Notes: generated by a model not told the origin, from the letters alone. A stretch of DNA of 64,000 nt from Verrucomicrobiota bacterium (GCA_030601755.1 JAUWBF010000001.1:1-64000); one strand, 5' to 3'; numbered from the stretch's first letter, positions 1 to 10,447 are shown. Numbers and translations: made by a program.

Positions 1-944
1 TAACGTCCGAACCACGCCGACGCGGCGTCGCGGTCGGCGGCGATGGCGGCGCGGAGTTCGTCGACTCCCGCAAACGTGCGCTCGGGGCGCAGGAAGTGCA
101 GCCACTCGACCCGCAGGCGGTCGCCGGGGCCGAAGGGACACTCCTCGCCGAGCAGGTGGATCTCCAGGCGCGGCGCGACGGCCTGCTCCACGGTGGGACG
201 CAGGCCGAAGTTCATCACCGCGGGCAGACCCTCGGCGCCGTTCTCCGACGAGACGCGCGCCGTGTAGACGCCAAGGCGCGGGGCCAGGGTCTCGCCCCAC
301 GGCAGGTTGAGCGTGGGGAAACCGATGGTGCGGCCGAGCTGCTTGCCGGGCGTCACCACCCCGGCGCTCACGTAGGCGCCGCCGAGCAGCGTATTGGCGT
401 CGTCGATACGGCCGTCGGCGAGGGCGGCGCGGATGCGCGTGCTGCTGATCGGCTCGCCGTCGTGGTTGATGCGCGGGGCGCTGACCACGTGCACGCCGTG
501 TTTCCTCGCCTCGGCGACCAGCATCTGGATGTCGCCGCGGCGTCCACGACCAAAGCGCCAGTTTTCACCGACGTAGATCGCCGACAGGCCCGGCAGGTGC
601 GAGCGCAGGTGCGGGATGAGTTCCTCCGCCTCGATGGCGGCGAAGGCCTGGTCGAAGGGTTGCACGATGACCGCGTCCATGCCGAGCGACGAGAGCGCGG
701 CGACCTTGGCGGAGTCTTCTATTATGAGGCGCACCGGGTCCTGCGGACGGAAGAGCCGGCTGGGATGCGGCGAAAACGTGAGCACGGCGGCGAGCCCGCG
801 GGTGCGGCGGGCGTTGAGCACGGCGGCGTCGAGCACCGCGCGATGCCCGATGTGCACGCCGTCGAACATGCCGACCGCCAGATGCAGCGGGCGCGCGGCG
901 GGTAAGACGGTGGCGGCGGCGATGCTGTCGAAGAGGCGGGTCAC
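1..944 (-). CDS. ribF: Bifunctional riboflavin kinase / FAD synthetase RibF (right at the window edge)
   Basis: Makes FMN from riboflavin and FAD from FMN. The translation, read leftward from a GTG at 944, has the N-terminal nucleotidyltransferase part (VGMFDGVHIGHRAVL near residue 20; FSPHPSRLF; the ISSTRIR motif) followed by the flavokinase part (GRTIGFPTLNL, GVYTARV, EIHLL). That is 314 codons, the usual RibF length. The next codon begins TA at the window edge, so the stop may fall exactly there. It is the last visible gene of the nusA-infB-rbfA-nrnA-truB series, separated from truB by 122 bp containing an inverted repeat. No clear ribosome binding site precedes the GTG, so the start is the least certain part. 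Confidence 0.9.
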   Translation of the reverse strand, partial: MTRLFDSIAAATVLPAARPLHLAVGMFDGVHIGHRAVLDAAVLNARRTRGLAAVLTFSPHPSRLFRPQDPVRLIIEDSAKVAALSSLGMDAVIVQPFDQAFAAIEAEELIPHLRSHLPGLSAIYVGENWRFGRGRRGDIQMLVAEARKHGVHVVSAPRINHDGEPISSTRIRAALADGRIDDANTLLGGAYVSAGVVTPGKQLGRTIGFPTLNLPWGETLAPRLGVYTARVSSENGAEGLPAVMNFGLRPTVEQAVAPRLEIHLLGEECPFGPGDRLRVEWLHFLRPERTFAGVDELRAAIAADRDAASAWFGR

Positions 945-962
945 GGGGAGCGGATGGGAAGA

Positions 963-1060
963 GTGCCCACGAAACACACGAAAGGGCACGAAAGAAAAAT
1001 CAGCGACAAGCGCCTGATGCAGTCCCCTGTTTTTGTGTTTTTCGTGTCTTTGGTGGGCAC
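963..1060. repeat. Divergent inverted repeat between truB and ribF
   Basis: Two arms begin and end with GTGCCCAC (963-970) and GTGGGCAC (1053-1060). Each continues inward into similar A-rich sequence with CACGAAA motifs. The arms look like two diverged copies of one short repeat in opposite orientation. The element can form a long imperfect hairpin, and may act as a terminator or mRNA stabiliser between truB and ribF. Confidence 0.6.
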
Positions 1061-1066
1061 GCGGCT

Positions 1067-1795
1067 TCAGCCCAGGGCGACCGACGGGGCGGCCTTGTAG
1101 ATCGGCACCAAAGCGGCCTCGATCTCGGCGGGGGTCATTTTCTGGATCTGCTCCAGGGTGACGGCCTGGTCGACGTGGAAGTCGCCGGAGAACGTGCGGC
1201 GCAGGGCCGAGAGGTGCGCGCCGCAGCCGAGTTTTTGGCCGAGGTCGTGGGCGAGCGTGCGCACGTAGGTGCCCTTGGTGCTACGCACGACGAAGTCGAT
1301 CCGCGGGGATTCCCAGCGGGTGCAGTCGAACTTCGAAACGCGGATGAAGCGGGCCTCGCGCTCGATCTCCTCGCCGGCGCGGGCGGCCTTGTAGAGGGGC
1401 TGGCCCTTGATCTTCACGGCGGAGAACATGGGCGGCGTCTGGTATTGGTCGCCGAGCATCGAGCGCATGGCGGCGGCGACGTCGGCTTCGGTCAGGGCGG
1501 GCACGGGGCGCGTCTCCAAGACCTCGCCCTCGGCGTCCTGGGTGTTGGTGGTGGCGCCGAGCGTGATGGTGCCGGTGTATTCCTTGTCCGCGCCCATGAG
1601 GAACTGGGAGAGCTTGGTGGCCTTGCCGAGCAGGACGATGAGCAGGCCGGTGGCCATGGGGTCGAGCGTGCCGGCGTGGCCGATGCGCTTCATGCGCAGG
1701 ATGCCGCGCAGGCGGGCGACGACGTCGTGCGAGGTGTGCTCGGGCGGCTTGTCGACGAGGAGGACGCCGTTGTATTCGGGAGCGGGCGCGCGCAT
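1067..1795 (-). CDS. truB: tRNA pseudouridine-55 synthase TruB
   Basis: Isomerises U55 in the T-loop of tRNAs. The 242-aa product shows [16 protein letters not shown] near the N-terminus, the catalytic motif [13 protein letters not shown] with its aspartate, the YTGTITLG strand and [13 protein letters not shown], all typical of TruB. The ATG at 1795 was chosen because translation upstream in this frame is the shadow of the preceding gene. Its ATG overlaps the TGA of nrnA as TGATG, so the two are probably translationally coupled. The gene belongs to the nusA-infB-rbfA cluster, the usual place for truB. Confidence 0.96.
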   Translation of the reverse strand: MRAPAPEYNGVLLVDKPPEHTSHDVVARLRGILRMKRIGHAGTLDPMATGLLIVLLGKATKLSQFLMGADKEYTGTITLGATTNTQDAEGEVLETRPVPALTEADVAAAMRSMLGDQYQTPPMFSAVKIKGQPLYKAARAGEEIEREARFIRVSKFDCTRWESPRIDFVVRSTKGTYVRTLAHDLGQKLGCGAHLSALRRTFSGDFHVDQAVTLEQIQKMTPAEIEAALVPIYKAAPSVALG

Positions 1796-2799
1796 CAGGC
1801 GGAGGCGTTTTTGACCGACGCGATTTCCGCGGCGATGGCGGCGACGAGCTCGGCGCGGAAGGCCTCGAGCGTGGTGCCCTTGACGTTGAGCCCGGCGGCG
1901 CAGGCGTGGCCGCCGCCGTTGAAGCGACCGGCGACGCGGTCCATGCGGTAGACCGGCGAGGTGGAGCGGAGGCTGGCCTTGATGGCGCCGTCGCGCATCT
2001 CGATGAGCACGCCGATCTGAACGCCCTCGATGCTGCGGGCGTAGTCGACCATGCCCTCGGTGTCCTCGGGCGTGGTGCCGGTCTCGGCGTAGGTGCCCTC
2101 GGGGATGAGGCCGACACAGACGAGGCCGTCGCACTCGGTCTTGAACGAGGCGAGGAAGCGCTGGAGGAGCTGGAGCTTGCCGAAGGTCTCCTGCTCGTAG
2201 AGTTCGTTGCCGGCGACCGCGGGATCGGCACCACGGCGGACGAGCTCGGCAGCGATCTCGAAGCAGCGGCCGGTGGTGGCGGGGAAACGGAACTGGCCGG
2301 TGTCGGTGGCGATGCCGACGAAGAGGTTCTGCGCGGTGAGGGCGTCGATCTCGAGGCCGGCGTCGAGGAACATGCCGGCGAGGATCTCGCCGGTGGCGGC
2401 GGCGGCGGTGTCGATGTAGTTGTGCTCGCCGTAGCCGTTGTTCGAGAGGTGGTGGTCGATGTTGCCGGCGGGCGCGGGAAAGCGGGCCTTCACGGACTCG
2501 CCGGCGCGGCGCAGGTCGGCGCAGTCGACGTAGACGGCAAGGCGCCCGGCGGCGTCGAGCTGGTCAAAGCGCACGAAGGGCGTGTCGCCGACGAGGAATT
2601 GCAGGCGACGCGGCACGGGGTCGGGGTTGACGCAGAGGGCGTCGATGCCCCGGGCGCGCAACACGCGGCAGAGGGCGACCTGCGAGCCGATGCAGTCGCC
2701 GTCGGGCCGGGAGTGGCCGATCACCGCGACTTGGTGGCCTTGCAGGCGTTCGAAGAGCGCCGGCAGACGGGCGGAGAGTTGCGGAAAATGGGTGGACAT
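1795..2799 (-). CDS. nrnA: DHH-family phosphoesterase, NrnA-like (nanoRNase / pAp phosphatase)
   Basis: A 334-aa DHH/DHHA1 protein. Motif I reads [12 protein letters not shown] near residue 30, followed by the [10 protein letters not shown] aspartate motif, the signature IDHHLSN, and the C-terminal DHHA1 GGGHACAAG. Homologues of this size degrade 2-5 nt RNA oligomers and dephosphorylate pAp. Placement between rbfA and truB is common in Gram-positive bacteria and other phyla. The ATG at 2799 ([13 protein letters not shown]) was preferred because upstream sequence in frame is proline-rich and not protein-like. Substrate preference cannot be settled from sequence. Confidence 0.9.
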   Translation of the reverse strand: MSTHFPQLSARLPALFERLQGHQVAVIGHSRPDGDCIGSQVALCRVLRARGIDALCVNPDPVPRRLQFLVGDTPFVRFDQLDAAGRLAVYVDCADLRRAGESVKARFPAPAGNIDHHLSNNGYGEHNYIDTAAAATGEILAGMFLDAGLEIDALTAQNLFVGIATDTGQFRFPATTGRCFEIAAELVRRGADPAVAGNELYEQETFGKLQLLQRFLASFKTECDGLVCVGLIPEGTYAETGTTPEDTEGMVDYARSIEGVQIGVLIEMRDGAIKASLRSTSPVYRMDRVAGRFNGGGHACAAGLNVKGTTLEAFRAELVAAIAAEIASVKNASA

Positions 2800-2866
2800 G
2801 GTCGGGCGCGGCGGTGGGAACGACAACGGTTGGCGTGGCGGCGCGAAGGCGGGAGGGCGGCGGGAA

Positions 2867-3238
2867 TCAGGCCCCGGCGTCCGGGGATTGTTTGGCCTTT
2901 TCCTCGGCGGCCAGTTCATCGAGCAGGCCGAGGATGCGGTTGCCGCGCTCGGTGGAGGTGTCGATCTGGTAGGTGAGCAGCGGCATCTGCTTGAGCACGA
3001 GGTTGCGGGCGAGCTCGTGGCGGATCTCCTTGGCGTGGTGGCGCAGCCACTTGAAACGGTCCTCGATGTGCGCGTCGTCGCCGGTGACGGAGACGTAGAC
3101 CTTGCCGTGATGGAGGTCGGGAGTGACCTCGACGCCGGTGATCGTGATGGTGGCCGCCTCGGACTGGTGGTGCTTGCGCAGGTAGGCCCCGATCTCGCGG
3201 TGGATGAGTTCGTTGACGCGAAGGATGCGGGTGGACAT
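2867..3238 (-). CDS. rbfA: 30S ribosome-binding factor RbfA
   Basis: A 123-aa ribosome maturation factor with a KH-like fold that helps process the 16S rRNA 5' end. It begins MSTRILRVNELIHREIG, has the conserved ITITGVEVTPDLHHGKVYVSV core and ends after the RILGLLDEL helix. Length is normal. It sits between infB (95-bp gap holding an AT-rich inverted repeat) and nrnA (67-bp gap), on the same strand. Confidence 0.95.
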   Translation of the reverse strand: MSTRILRVNELIHREIGAYLRKHHQSEAATITITGVEVTPDLHHGKVYVSVTGDDAHIEDRFKWLRHHAKEIRHELARNLVLKQMPLLTYQIDTSTERGNRILGLLDELAAEEKAKQSPDAGA

Positions 3239-3265
3239 GGCGGAGGAGGATTTACGATTTCGGAT

Positions 3266-3329
3266 TTACGATTTACGAATTAGCAAAGTCTCAGCGGAGA
3301 AATCGTAATTCGTCATTCGTAAATCGTAA
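3266..3329. repeat. AT-rich 15-bp inverted repeat between infB and rbfA
   Basis: The 15-mer at 3266-3280 (TTACGATTTACGAAT) is exactly complementary to 3315-3329. It can form a hairpin in the infB-rbfA spacer. The right-arm 15-mer occurs again at 36526-36540, just after pyrF, so this is a small dispersed repeat and not a one-off terminator. Confidence 0.7.
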
Positions 3330-3333
3330 GTCG

Positions 3334-5832
3334 TCAGAGCGAGGCGCGGACCTTTTGGATTTCGTAGACCTCGATGACGTCGCCGACCTCGTAGCCGTTG
3401 AAATCGTCGAGCTTGATGCCGCACTCGAGGCCGGCGCGAACTTCGTTGGCGTCGTCCTTGAAGCGCTTGAGCGTGGCGATCTTGCCCTCGTGCACGACGT
3501 CCTTCTTGCGACGGAGACGGGCGGCGGCGTTGCGGGTGATCTTGCCTTCGGTAACCATGCAGCCAGCCACGAAACCCTTGCCCTGCGCAAAGGTGGCGCG
3601 GACCTCGGCGGCACCGAGCTTGACCTCCTTGAGGTCGGGGTCGAGCAGGTCGGCCATCATCTCCTTCACCTTGTCGGCGAGTTCGTAGATGATGTCGTAG
3701 GTCTCGATGCGCACGCCGTGGTGTTTGGCCAGCGGGGTGACGCCGTTCTCGAGCTTGGTGTTGAAGCCGATGACGACAGCACCGCCGGCGGCGCCGGCCA
3801 TGAGCACGTCGTTCTTGGTGACGAGGCCGACGTCGGTGGAGACGACCTCGAGCGAGACCTTGGTGCTCTTGATGCCCTCGAGGACGCTGCGCACGGCCTC
3901 GGTGGAACCGAACACGTCGGTTTTGACGATGACCTTGAGGGTCTTCTGCTGGGTCGCGGCGATGTTGGCGAAGAGGGACTCGACGGAGACCTCCTTGGGC
4001 GCGGAAGCGGCGGTGGCGGCGGTCTTCTTGAGTTCGTGCGCGGCCTCGTCGGCGAGGTTCTCGGCCTCGCGGGCGTTCTTGACGGTCTTGAAGTTGGCGC
4101 CGCTGTCGGGCGTGCCGGACCAGCCGATGACGCGCACGGGCGTGGAGGGCGGGGCCTCCTTGAGGTTCTTGCCCTGGTCGTCGAACATGGCGCGGACCTT
4201 GGCCCACTGGGAACCGCAGACGATGGCGTCGCCGACGCGGAGGGTGCCGCGCTGGACGATGACGGTGGCGAGCGGACCGCGGCCGACGTCGATCTGGGAC
4301 TCGATGATGACGCCGCTGGCGGGGGCCTTCGGGTTAGCCTTCAGCTCGAGCACGTCGGCCTGAAGGTTGATCATGTCGAGGAGGTCGGGGATGCCGTCGC
4401 CCTTGAGGGCGGAGACGGGCACGGTGACAACCTCGCCGCCCCAGTCTTCGGCGGCGATCTCGCGCTCCTGCATCATCTGCTTCACGCGGTCGGGGTTGGC
4501 ACCCTTCACGTCCATCTTGTTGATGGCGACCATGAGGGCGACGCCGGACTCCTTGATGTATTTGAGGGCTTCGTCGGTCTGCGGCATGAAGCCGTCGTCG
4601 GCCGCGACCACGAGGATCGCGATGTCGGTGACGGAGGCGCCGCGGGCGCGCATCTTGTTGAAGGCGGCGTGGCCGGGGGTGTCGAGGAAGGTGATTTTAC
4701 GCCCCTCCTGCTCGACCTGATAGGCGCCGATGTGCTGGGTGATGCCACCGGCCTCGCCGGCGGCGACCTTGGCCTTGCGGATGGCGTCGAGGAGGGAGGT
4801 CTTGCCGTGGTCGACGTGACCGAGGATGCAGACGATCGGAGGACGGGGCGCGAGGTTGGCGGCCTCCTCCTGCTCGATGCGCTTGCGCTTTTCCTTCTCG
4901 GTTTCCTTGGGGGCCTGCTGCGGGGCGGCCTCGCCGCGGTGCTTGATCTCAAGCAGGAAGCCGTGCTTCTCGGCGAGCTGGATGGCAACAGGCTCCTCGA
5001 TGGACTGGTTCATCGAGGCGAAGATGCCGGCCTCCATGAGCTCGGAGATGAGCTTGAAGGGCTTCATGCCGAGGGCGGTCGCGAAGTCGCGAACGATGAT
5101 CGGCGGCTTGAGGTGGATGATCTTGACGTCGCCCTCGGTGGTGATGGTGGCGGTCTGCGCGGGCGGCAGCACAGGCATCACGGGCACGCCGGGCGCGGAG
5201 ACCACAGGCGGGGCGGGCGGAACCTTGGGAGCACCAACGGGCGGCGGCATCGGCGGGGCCGAGGGAGCCGGACGGGCGGGCACCGGCGGCGGAGGCAACG
5301 GAGCCGAGACCGGCGCGGAGGGAGCAGCGGGCATCACGGCGCGCGGCGGCGGAGGCGGCGGCACGGAAACGGGACGCGGGGCGTTGGGACGCGGAATCGG
5401 GGGCGGGGGCGGCGGCGCGGAGGCGGCGCGCACGGGAGCCGGCGGCGCGGAAACAGGAGCGGGCGCGGCGGGCGGAGCGACGGGGGCCTTGGCGGCGGCT
5501 TCGGCTGCAGCGGCGGCTTCGGCCTTTTCGCGGGCGACATCCTCGGCGCTCTTTACCATGACTCCGGGGGGAAGCTTGGTGGTGAAGGCACCGGGAGTGG
5601 TCGCTTCCTCGGGGGTGACCTCGGCGGGCGCTTCGGCAGCGGCGGGCTGACCGGCCGGCTCTTCGGCGGGCTGGGCCTTGGCGGCGAATTCCTCCTGCAG
5701 AGCTTCCGCGGAGATGTTGTCGATCGTGCTGGAAACGCTCTTAACGTCGTATTTGCGTTCCTTGAGCAGGGCCAACAATTCCTTGTTGTCCATGCCGATC
5801 TTCTTCGCGAGTTCGTGGATGCGGATGCTCAT
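3334..5832 (-). CDS. infB: Translation initiation factor IF-2
   Basis: GTPase that brings initiator tRNA to the 30S subunit. The 832-aa product begins with the IF2_N module ([20 protein letters not shown]). A long Pro/Ala linker spans roughly residues 50-230, then a second N domain. The G domain follows with GHVDHGKT near residue 337, DTPGHAAF and NKMD. The C-terminal beta-barrel domains end in [13 protein letters not shown]. Length and order are typical. It lies 59 bp downstream of nusA and upstream of rbfA. Confidence 0.98.
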   Translation of the reverse strand: MSIRIHELAKKIGMDNKELLALLKERKYDVKSVSSTIDNISAEALQEEFAAKAQPAEEPAGQPAAAEAPAEVTPEEATTPGAFTTKLPPGVMVKSAEDVAREKAEAAAAAEAAAKAPVAPPAAPAPVSAPPAPVRAASAPPPPPPIPRPNAPRPVSVPPPPPPRAVMPAAPSAPVSAPLPPPPVPARPAPSAPPMPPPVGAPKVPPAPPVVSAPGVPVMPVLPPAQTATITTEGDVKIIHLKPPIIVRDFATALGMKPFKLISELMEAGIFASMNQSIEEPVAIQLAEKHGFLLEIKHRGEAAPQQAPKETEKEKRKRIEQEEAANLAPRPPIVCILGHVDHGKTSLLDAIRKAKVAAGEAGGITQHIGAYQVEQEGRKITFLDTPGHAAFNKMRARGASVTDIAILVVAADDGFMPQTDEALKYIKESGVALMVAINKMDVKGANPDRVKQMMQEREIAAEDWGGEVVTVPVSALKGDGIPDLLDMINLQADVLELKANPKAPASGVIIESQIDVGRGPLATVIVQRGTLRVGDAIVCGSQWAKVRAMFDDQGKNLKEAPPSTPVRVIGWSGTPDSGANFKTVKNAREAENLADEAAHELKKTAATAASAPKEVSVESLFANIAATQQKTLKVIVKTDVFGSTEAVRSVLEGIKSTKVSLEVVSTDVGLVTKNDVLMAGAAGGAVVIGFNTKLENGVTPLAKHHGVRIETYDIIYELADKVKEMMADLLDPDLKEVKLGAAEVRATFAQGKGFVAGCMVTEGKITRNAAARLRRKKDVVHEGKIATLKRFKDDANEVRAGLECGIKLDDFNGYEVGDVIEVYEIQKVRASL

Positions 5833-5891
5833 TCTGCAGGTGTTTCGTAACGGGTCCGGGCGGTGCGGGAGGGTTGGTTGCGGTTGCGGGT

Positions 5892-7124
5892 TTACTGCTG
5901 CGCGCCGGCGACGCGGGCGATGATTTCCTGGGCCTCGTCGGCGCTGAAGCCGGCCTCGACCAAGTCGTCGGCCTCGACGCCCTCAAAGGCGGCGGGAGAA
6001 TTGATGCCGGCGGCCACCAGGCGCTCGGCGAGCGCGGCGGTGATGCCAAAGGAGTCGACGAGCACGCGGATGGCCTGGGTGCGCGGATCGATGGTCTCGA
6101 CGCGGTGCTCCTCGATGTCGATGCGCCAGCCGATGAGGCGGGAGGTAAGGCGGGCGTTCTGGCCCTTGCGACCGATGGCGATGGCGAGGTCTTCGGAGGA
6201 AACCTTCAGGAGGATGCGGCGGTTTTTCTCGTCGAGGATGATCTCCTTGGGCACGGCGGGCTTGAGGGCCTCGAGCACCATTTGCTTCGGGTCGGCGAAA
6301 TGGTTGATGATGTCGATCTTCTCGCCGTTGAGCTCGCGGACGATGGTCTTGACGCGCGCGCCGCGGGCGCCGACGCAGGCGCCGACGGGATCGACCTTGG
6401 GGTCAGTGCTGGTGACGGCGATCTTGGTGCGGTAGCCGGGCTCGCGGGCGAAGGCCTCGATCTTGACGGTGCCGTCGGCGATCTCGGCAACCTCGACCTC
6501 GAACAGGCGGCGGACAAACTTCTGGCTGGCGCGGCTGAGGATGAGCTCGGGACCGCGCGGGGTGCTCTCGATGTTGAGAAGGATGCAGCGGATGCGGTCG
6601 CCGGGCTGGTATTCCTCGCCGGGGGACTGCTCCTTGCCGGGGAGGACGGCCTCGGCCTTGCCGAGGTCGATGAAGATGTCGCTGCGCTCCTTGCGGCGGA
6701 CGGTGCCGGTGACGATGTTGCCGACCATGTCCTTGAAGTCGTCGTAAATGCGGTCCTTCTCGAACTGGCGGAGCTTCTGCATGACGGCCTGGCGGGCGGT
6801 CTGCGCGGCGATGCGGCCGAGGGTGGCGGGATCGATTTCCTTCTCGACGATGGAGCCGAGGTGCGCGGCGGGGTCGATGGACTGGGCCTTCTCGATGTGG
6901 ATCTCGGTCTTGGGATCGCTGACGGAATCGACGACCTTCAGGAGCGACCAGGCGTGCAGCTGGCCGTTCTTGGGGTTGATCTCGATCTTGAGTTCCTGCC
7001 CGGAGCTAACGCCCTTCTGGGCAGCGGTTTTGATGGCGTTGACAATCGCGGCGATCATGTCGGCGCGGCCAATGCCCTTCTCCTTTTCCATGTATTCAAG
7101 GACGGAAAGAATTTCGCTGCTCAT
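5892..7124 (-). CDS. nusA: Transcription termination/antitermination factor NusA
   Basis: RNA polymerase-binding elongation factor controlling pausing, termination and antitermination. The 410-aa product begins [18 protein letters not shown], has the S1 domain ([16 protein letters not shown]), then two KH domains ([33 protein letters not shown]). It ends with a single short acidic helical repeat, shorter than in gammaproteobacteria. The ATG at 7124 fits the family N-terminus. rimP, the usual upstream partner, is absent. An intrinsic terminator lies 27 bp upstream of the start codon, which suggests readthrough control. Confidence 0.97.
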   Translation of the reverse strand: MSSEILSVLEYMEKEKGIGRADMIAAIVNAIKTAAQKGVSSGQELKIEINPKNGQLHAWSLLKVVDSVSDPKTEIHIEKAQSIDPAAHLGSIVEKEIDPATLGRIAAQTARQAVMQKLRQFEKDRIYDDFKDMVGNIVTGTVRRKERSDIFIDLGKAEAVLPGKEQSPGEEYQPGDRIRCILLNIESTPRGPELILSRASQKFVRRLFEVEVAEIADGTVKIEAFAREPGYRTKIAVTSTDPKVDPVGACVGARGARVKTIVRELNGEKIDIINHFADPKQMVLEALKPAVPKEIILDEKNRRILLKVSSEDLAIAIGRKGQNARLTSRLIGWRIDIEEHRVETIDPRTQAIRVLVDSFGITAALAERLVAAGINSPAAFEGVEADDLVEAGFSADEAQEIIARVAGAQQ

Positions 7125-7150
7125 CGTGTGGAAGGTGGTGGGTGTTAGAG

Positions 7151-7174
7151 AAAAAAAAAGCGGGCCGAAGGCCC
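7151..7174 (-). terminator. Intrinsic terminator just upstream of nusA (possible attenuator)
   Basis: Read on the minus strand, a GGGCC/GGCCC stem (7174-7170 with 7166-7162, loop UUC) is followed within two bases by nine T residues (7159-7151). It lies after the DUF2851 gene (stop at 7265) and only 27 bp before the nusA start. It can end transcription of the upstream pair. Because no room is left for a promoter after it, it may also act as a leader attenuator for nusA. Confidence 0.75.
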
Positions 7175-7264
7175 ACTTAGGGAAAGTGAACGTGTTTACA
7201 GAAACGCACAGTAAGCGGTCGGGCCAAATCGATGTCAAGTCCCGCACCCGGACGGACCTGCCGC

Positions 7265-8488
7265 TCACCGCCCCGAACGTTCCATCAGCCAGTCCAACAG
7301 GCCCTGAAAGGCTCCGTGCGCGGCCGGTCGTTCACGGCCGCCGATCAAGCCGAGCCGGCGCAAATGCCCGGTCAACTCCGCGGGCTGGTCGCCTGGATAC
7401 CACACCCGCCAGACATCGCCGAGATCGTCGCCGGAACGCGCCGCCCAAAGCGGCAGCAAGCCGTCGCAGATCAACGTGTCCAGGCGCGGCCCGCCCAACA
7501 CGCCACCGCAAACCGCCTCCCCCACCCGCCTGCGCCACGCGGCCAAACCCGCCCGCCGCCGCGCCTCTCCCGCGGACACTCCGCGGCAATCCGCCGCCGC
7601 TTCGTCCAAGCCACCCGCGAGCCCGGCCCAGCGCTCCGGCCAGTCGGGCACGCGGCGGACCCACTCCGCGTATTGCGCGAGGCGGCGCTCGGGACGGTTG
7701 ACCGGCCGCACGCCGGAACGCCGCCAAGCCGCCTCCTCGGAAATTCGTGCGGCCTCGGCGACGCCCGCCGAATCATCCGCCCAAGCCGCCAACGGCCACC
7801 GACCCGCCACGCGCAGCATCGGCGCGCGGTTGAAACGATAACCGAGCACCTCCAGCGCCGTGTGATGGCAGGCCTCCGTCCAGCCGAGCTTGCGCAGACG
7901 CGCCGTCGCGAAGTGAACCTTCGCCCGCCAACGTCGCTCCGCGCGCGCCGCCAGTTCGCCTTCGGCGCGACCGGGCGGCAGGTCGTCGAGCCAGTCGCCC
8001 AACTGACTGGCCGGGCGACCGGCAAGGTTTTCCATCGCCGCCTCGGCCGCGTATTCCTCGAGGTCATGATGTAACCACGGAAGCAATACAAGCAGCGGGA
8101 TCGCTCGCCCGCCCGCGCCGCGCGTGGAGCTCATGGCCGCCGGCGGCGGAAACAGCACGACATGCAACACCACGCGATCATAAGCCTCGTCGGCCGCGTG
8201 GCCATGCGCCTGCCAATCGCGCGCATGCAGGTGCAGCTCGACGTCGCCGACCCTCTCGCGTCCGTCGATCAACAGCCGCGCGTCCCGAAAATCCGGCCCG
8301 CCCAGATGATTCCAACGGCCCGGGTCGAACACCTCGACGCGCGCGCCGCCCTGCGTCTTGAGACCGACCGACGCGAACTCCCGACGGCACCAGATTTTTT
8401 GCAGCAGCGTCTCGGGAAACGTGAACGGTCCGTAGATGCCCTGGATCTCCTCGACGTGAACGGCGTTTTCCGGATTCGGAGTCGTCAT
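7265..8488 (-). CDS. DUF2851 family protein
   Basis: A 407-aa protein of unknown function. The DUF2851 signature lies in the first half: [20 protein letters not shown], then [42 protein letters not shown]. The family, known mainly from Bacteroidetes and related phyla, has a nuclease-like pattern of D and E residues around GPDF and GDVELH, but no proven activity that I know of. The ATG at 8488 was chosen over upstream sequence that is Arg/Gly-rich and a shadow of the neighbouring gene. It follows the NYN gene by 44 bp on the same strand. Confidence 0.85.
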   Translation of the reverse strand: MTTPNPENAVHVEEIQGIYGPFTFPETLLQKIWCRREFASVGLKTQGGARVEVFDPGRWNHLGGPDFRDARLLIDGRERVGDVELHLHARDWQAHGHAADEAYDRVVLHVVLFPPPAAMSSTRGAGGRAIPLLVLLPWLHHDLEEYAAEAAMENLAGRPASQLGDWLDDLPPGRAEGELAARAERRWRAKVHFATARLRKLGWTEACHHTALEVLGYRFNRAPMLRVAGRWPLAAWADDSAGVAEAARISEEAAWRRSGVRPVNRPERRLAQYAEWVRRVPDWPERWAGLAGGLDEAAADCRGVSAGEARRRAGLAAWRRRVGEAVCGGVLGGPRLDTLICDGLLPLWAARSGDDLGDVWRVWYPGDQPAELTGHLRRLGLIGGRERPAAHGAFQGLLDWLMERSGR

Positions 8489-8532
8489 GATGGTGATCGT
8501 GCCCGCGGGTCGTTGGTCGCGCTGGTCGTCGT

Positions 8533-9006
8533 TCAGCGCCGGTTCCACTTGCGTCCGTTGTCGCGAGCGAGGCCGGCGACGCGGCGCTCCTGTTGCTCGC
8601 CCGCGCGCTCCACCCGCGCGGCCAGTTCGTCCGGCGAACACCAAACCGCGCCCGCCGCCTCGACGGTCGAGCGCTCGGACTGGTCCGCGGTCGCCACCAG
8701 ACACGTCGCCGGATCGGCGGCGCGCGCGACCAACCGCTCGATGACATCGTCCGCGGTGACTCCGGCCGGCGTGTAGATCACCGCCACCGATTCGGGGCCG
8801 TGCGGATGCTCCACCACGAGGTCTGCGCCGCGTCCATCGAAGACCACGGTCAAACGCTCGCAGGCCACGGGCAACAAGACCAGCAGGCGACCGACCAACC
8901 GCTCGCGGGCGACGGTCTTGTCACCGCGCCTGGTCTCCGAGCGCAAGTCGGCCCACGCGTGAATGAGATTGGAACCATCGACCAAAATATGCGCCACCGT
9001 GCCCAC
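8533..9006 (-). CDS. YacP-like NYN domain RNase-family protein
   Basis: A 157-aa protein of the YacP/Rae1 NYN (PIN-like) family. It has the N-terminal HILVDGSNLIHAWADL motif with the first acidic residue, the RLTVVFDGRG strand, VIYTPAGVTADDVIE and CLVATADQSERS, which together make the acidic PIN-like active site. B. subtilis YacP/Rae1 is a ribosome-associated endoribonuclease. The start is a GTG at 9006; a second GTG three codons later is also possible. It lies directly upstream of the DUF2851 gene and may be cotranscribed with it. Confidence 0.85.
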   Translation of the reverse strand: MGTVAHILVDGSNLIHAWADLRSETRRGDKTVARERLVGRLLVLLPVACERLTVVFDGRGADLVVEHPHGPESVAVIYTPAGVTADDVIERLVARAADPATCLVATADQSERSTVEAAGAVWCSPDELAARVERAGEQQERRVAGLARDNGRKWNRR

Positions 9007-9087
9007 GGGTTAACGAAGCTGCCGACGGCGAAACCACGGGCAACACCGGAAACCAGCCCGCGCGGTTTTTATCCCCGCGGCCATGAA

Positions 9088-9106
9088 TGGCGGAGAGAGG
9101 GGGATT
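9088..9106. other. Degenerate att-like fragment outside the left end
   Basis: This 19-bp stretch differs from the start of the tRNA-derived direct repeat (9168-9186) at one position, then diverges completely. It lies about 80 bp outside the left repeat in the same orientation. It could be the scar of an older integration into the same tRNA-Ser gene. A chance match to a common tRNA 3' end cannot be excluded. Confidence 0.3.
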
Positions 9107-9162
9107 GGGTTGGCTTCGCCAAGTCCTGCGGACCGGCCCGCGACCGCCGCGTCGACACTGCC

Positions 9163-9200
<38 letters not shown>

Positions 9201-9272
9201 AAAAAACGCCCTAGCGTCTTTCGTTTTTCACTCGTAGGCAGTCGAATAAACCTTCGCCAAACTGTGCTGGAC

Positions 9273-9292
9273 GTTGTTACTTTCGTTGTTAC
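9273..9292. other. Paired GTTGTTAC sites, left end (candidate integrase arm sites)
   Basis: GTTGTTAC at 9273-9280 and 9285-9292, spaced 12 bp start to start. The same pair with the same 12-bp period and orientation occurs at the right end (22279-22298). Matching short repeats near both ends of a tyrosine-integrase element are typical of arm-type binding sites. They also lie just upstream of the integrase start, so binding could repress int. Confidence 0.6.
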
Positions 9293-9307
9293 AACCATTC
9301 GAAACTC

Positions 9308-10447
9308 ATGGCTTCGCTCCGCAAACACCCTCGGTCTCCCTTCTGGTTTGCTTGCTTTAACCTGCCAGACGGACGCCGCACTCAACGCAGCACCAAGCAG
9401 ACCGACCGGCGTAAGGCGGAACGCATCGCGAACAAGTGGGAGGACGCCGCCCGGCAAAAAGTCTCCGAAGACCAGGCGCGCCGCGTCTTGTCCGACATTC
9501 ACAAGGTCATCCATGGCGAGGGCCTCGTCACCAAGACCGTGCAAGCGCACTTCGAAGACTGGACCGAAAGCGTGAAGGCGACCGCCGCACCCGCCACGGC
9601 CACGGCTTACGCCCAGGTCGCACGCGATTTCCTCATCTCGCTCGGTGATCGCGCGTCCCGCGACCTTCACCAGCTCACACCCGCGGACATCGGCCGCTTT
9701 CGCGCCGAGGCGTTGCGGCGTGTCTCGCCCACCACCGCAAACAAGCAGATCAAAATCCTTCGTGTCTGCCTCGGCCAGGCCGTGAAACTCGGCCTGATCG
9801 AGAGCAACCCGGCCACGAAGGTTGACACCGTCAAGGTGCGGGCGGGCGAACGCGGCGAGCGGCGCCCGTTCACCCTTGAGGAGCTGCGCAAGGTGCTTGC
9901 CGTCTGCTCGCCCGAGTGGAAAGGCATCGTGTTGGCCGGGCTCTACACCGGCCAACGCTTGGGCGACATCGCCACCCTCACATGGGCGGCTGTCGATCTT
10001 GAGCAAAACGCGATCTCGTTCGTCACTGCAAAGACCAATCGCCGGCAGCACATCCCGATTGCCAAGCCGTTGCGCGCCTACTTTGAGACCCTGCCTGCGG
10101 GTGACGACCCGCGAGCCCACCTGTTCCCCAAGGCCGCCGCATCAAGTCGACGCTCAAACGAGTTTTACGACATCCTGGCCGACGCCGGCCTCGTCAAGGA
10201 GCGCAGCGACGCCAACACCGACAAGACCGGCCAAGGCCGCAAACGTCGCCGCACCGTCAACGAGCTAAGCTTCCACTGCTTAAGGCACACCGCGACCAGC
10301 TTGCTCAAGGTCGCGGGCGTCTCGCAGGCCGTCGTCATGGACCTGATCGGCCACGACTCCGAAGCCGCTTCGCGCACCTACACCCACGTCGACGACGACG
10401 CCAAGCGCGCCGCCCTCGAGAAACTTCCCGACATTCTGTCCTCATGA
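9308..10447 (+). CDS. int: Tyrosine recombinase / phage integrase
   Basis: Site-specific recombinase that would insert and excise the element at tRNA-Ser. The 379-aa protein has an N-terminal arm-binding region, a SAM-like core-binding domain (about 75-170), and a catalytic domain with all expected residues: R217 (TGQRLGD), K242 (AKTNRR), H323 and R326 (HCLRHT), H349 (IGHD) and nucleophile Y358 (SRTYTHV). It begins 109 bp inside the left repeat and reads inward, the usual arrangement. Its TGA overlaps the ATG of the next gene (ATGA). Confidence 0.95.
   Translation: MASLRKHPRSPFWFACFNLPDGRRTQRSTKQTDRRKAERIANKWEDAARQKVSEDQARRVLSDIHKVIHGEGLVTKTVQAHFEDWTESVKATAAPATATAYAQVARDFLISLGDRASRDLHQLTPADIGRFRAEALRRVSPTTANKQIKILRVCLGQAVKLGLIESNPATKVDTVKVRAGERGERRPFTLEELRKVLAVCSPEWKGIVLAGLYTGQRLGDIATLTWAAVDLEQNAISFVTAKTNRRQHIPIAKPLRAYFETLPAGDDPRAHLFPKAAASSRRSNEFYDILADAGLVKERSDANTDKTGQGRKRRRTVNELSFHCLRHTATSLLKVAGVSQAVVMDLIGHDSEAASRTYTHVDDDAKRAALEKLPDILSS

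Noticed and set aside
3355-5850. 831-aa open frame antisense to infB
   Set aside because: Shadow of IF-2: its composition follows third-position G/C bias of the real gene and it has no domain or start signal.
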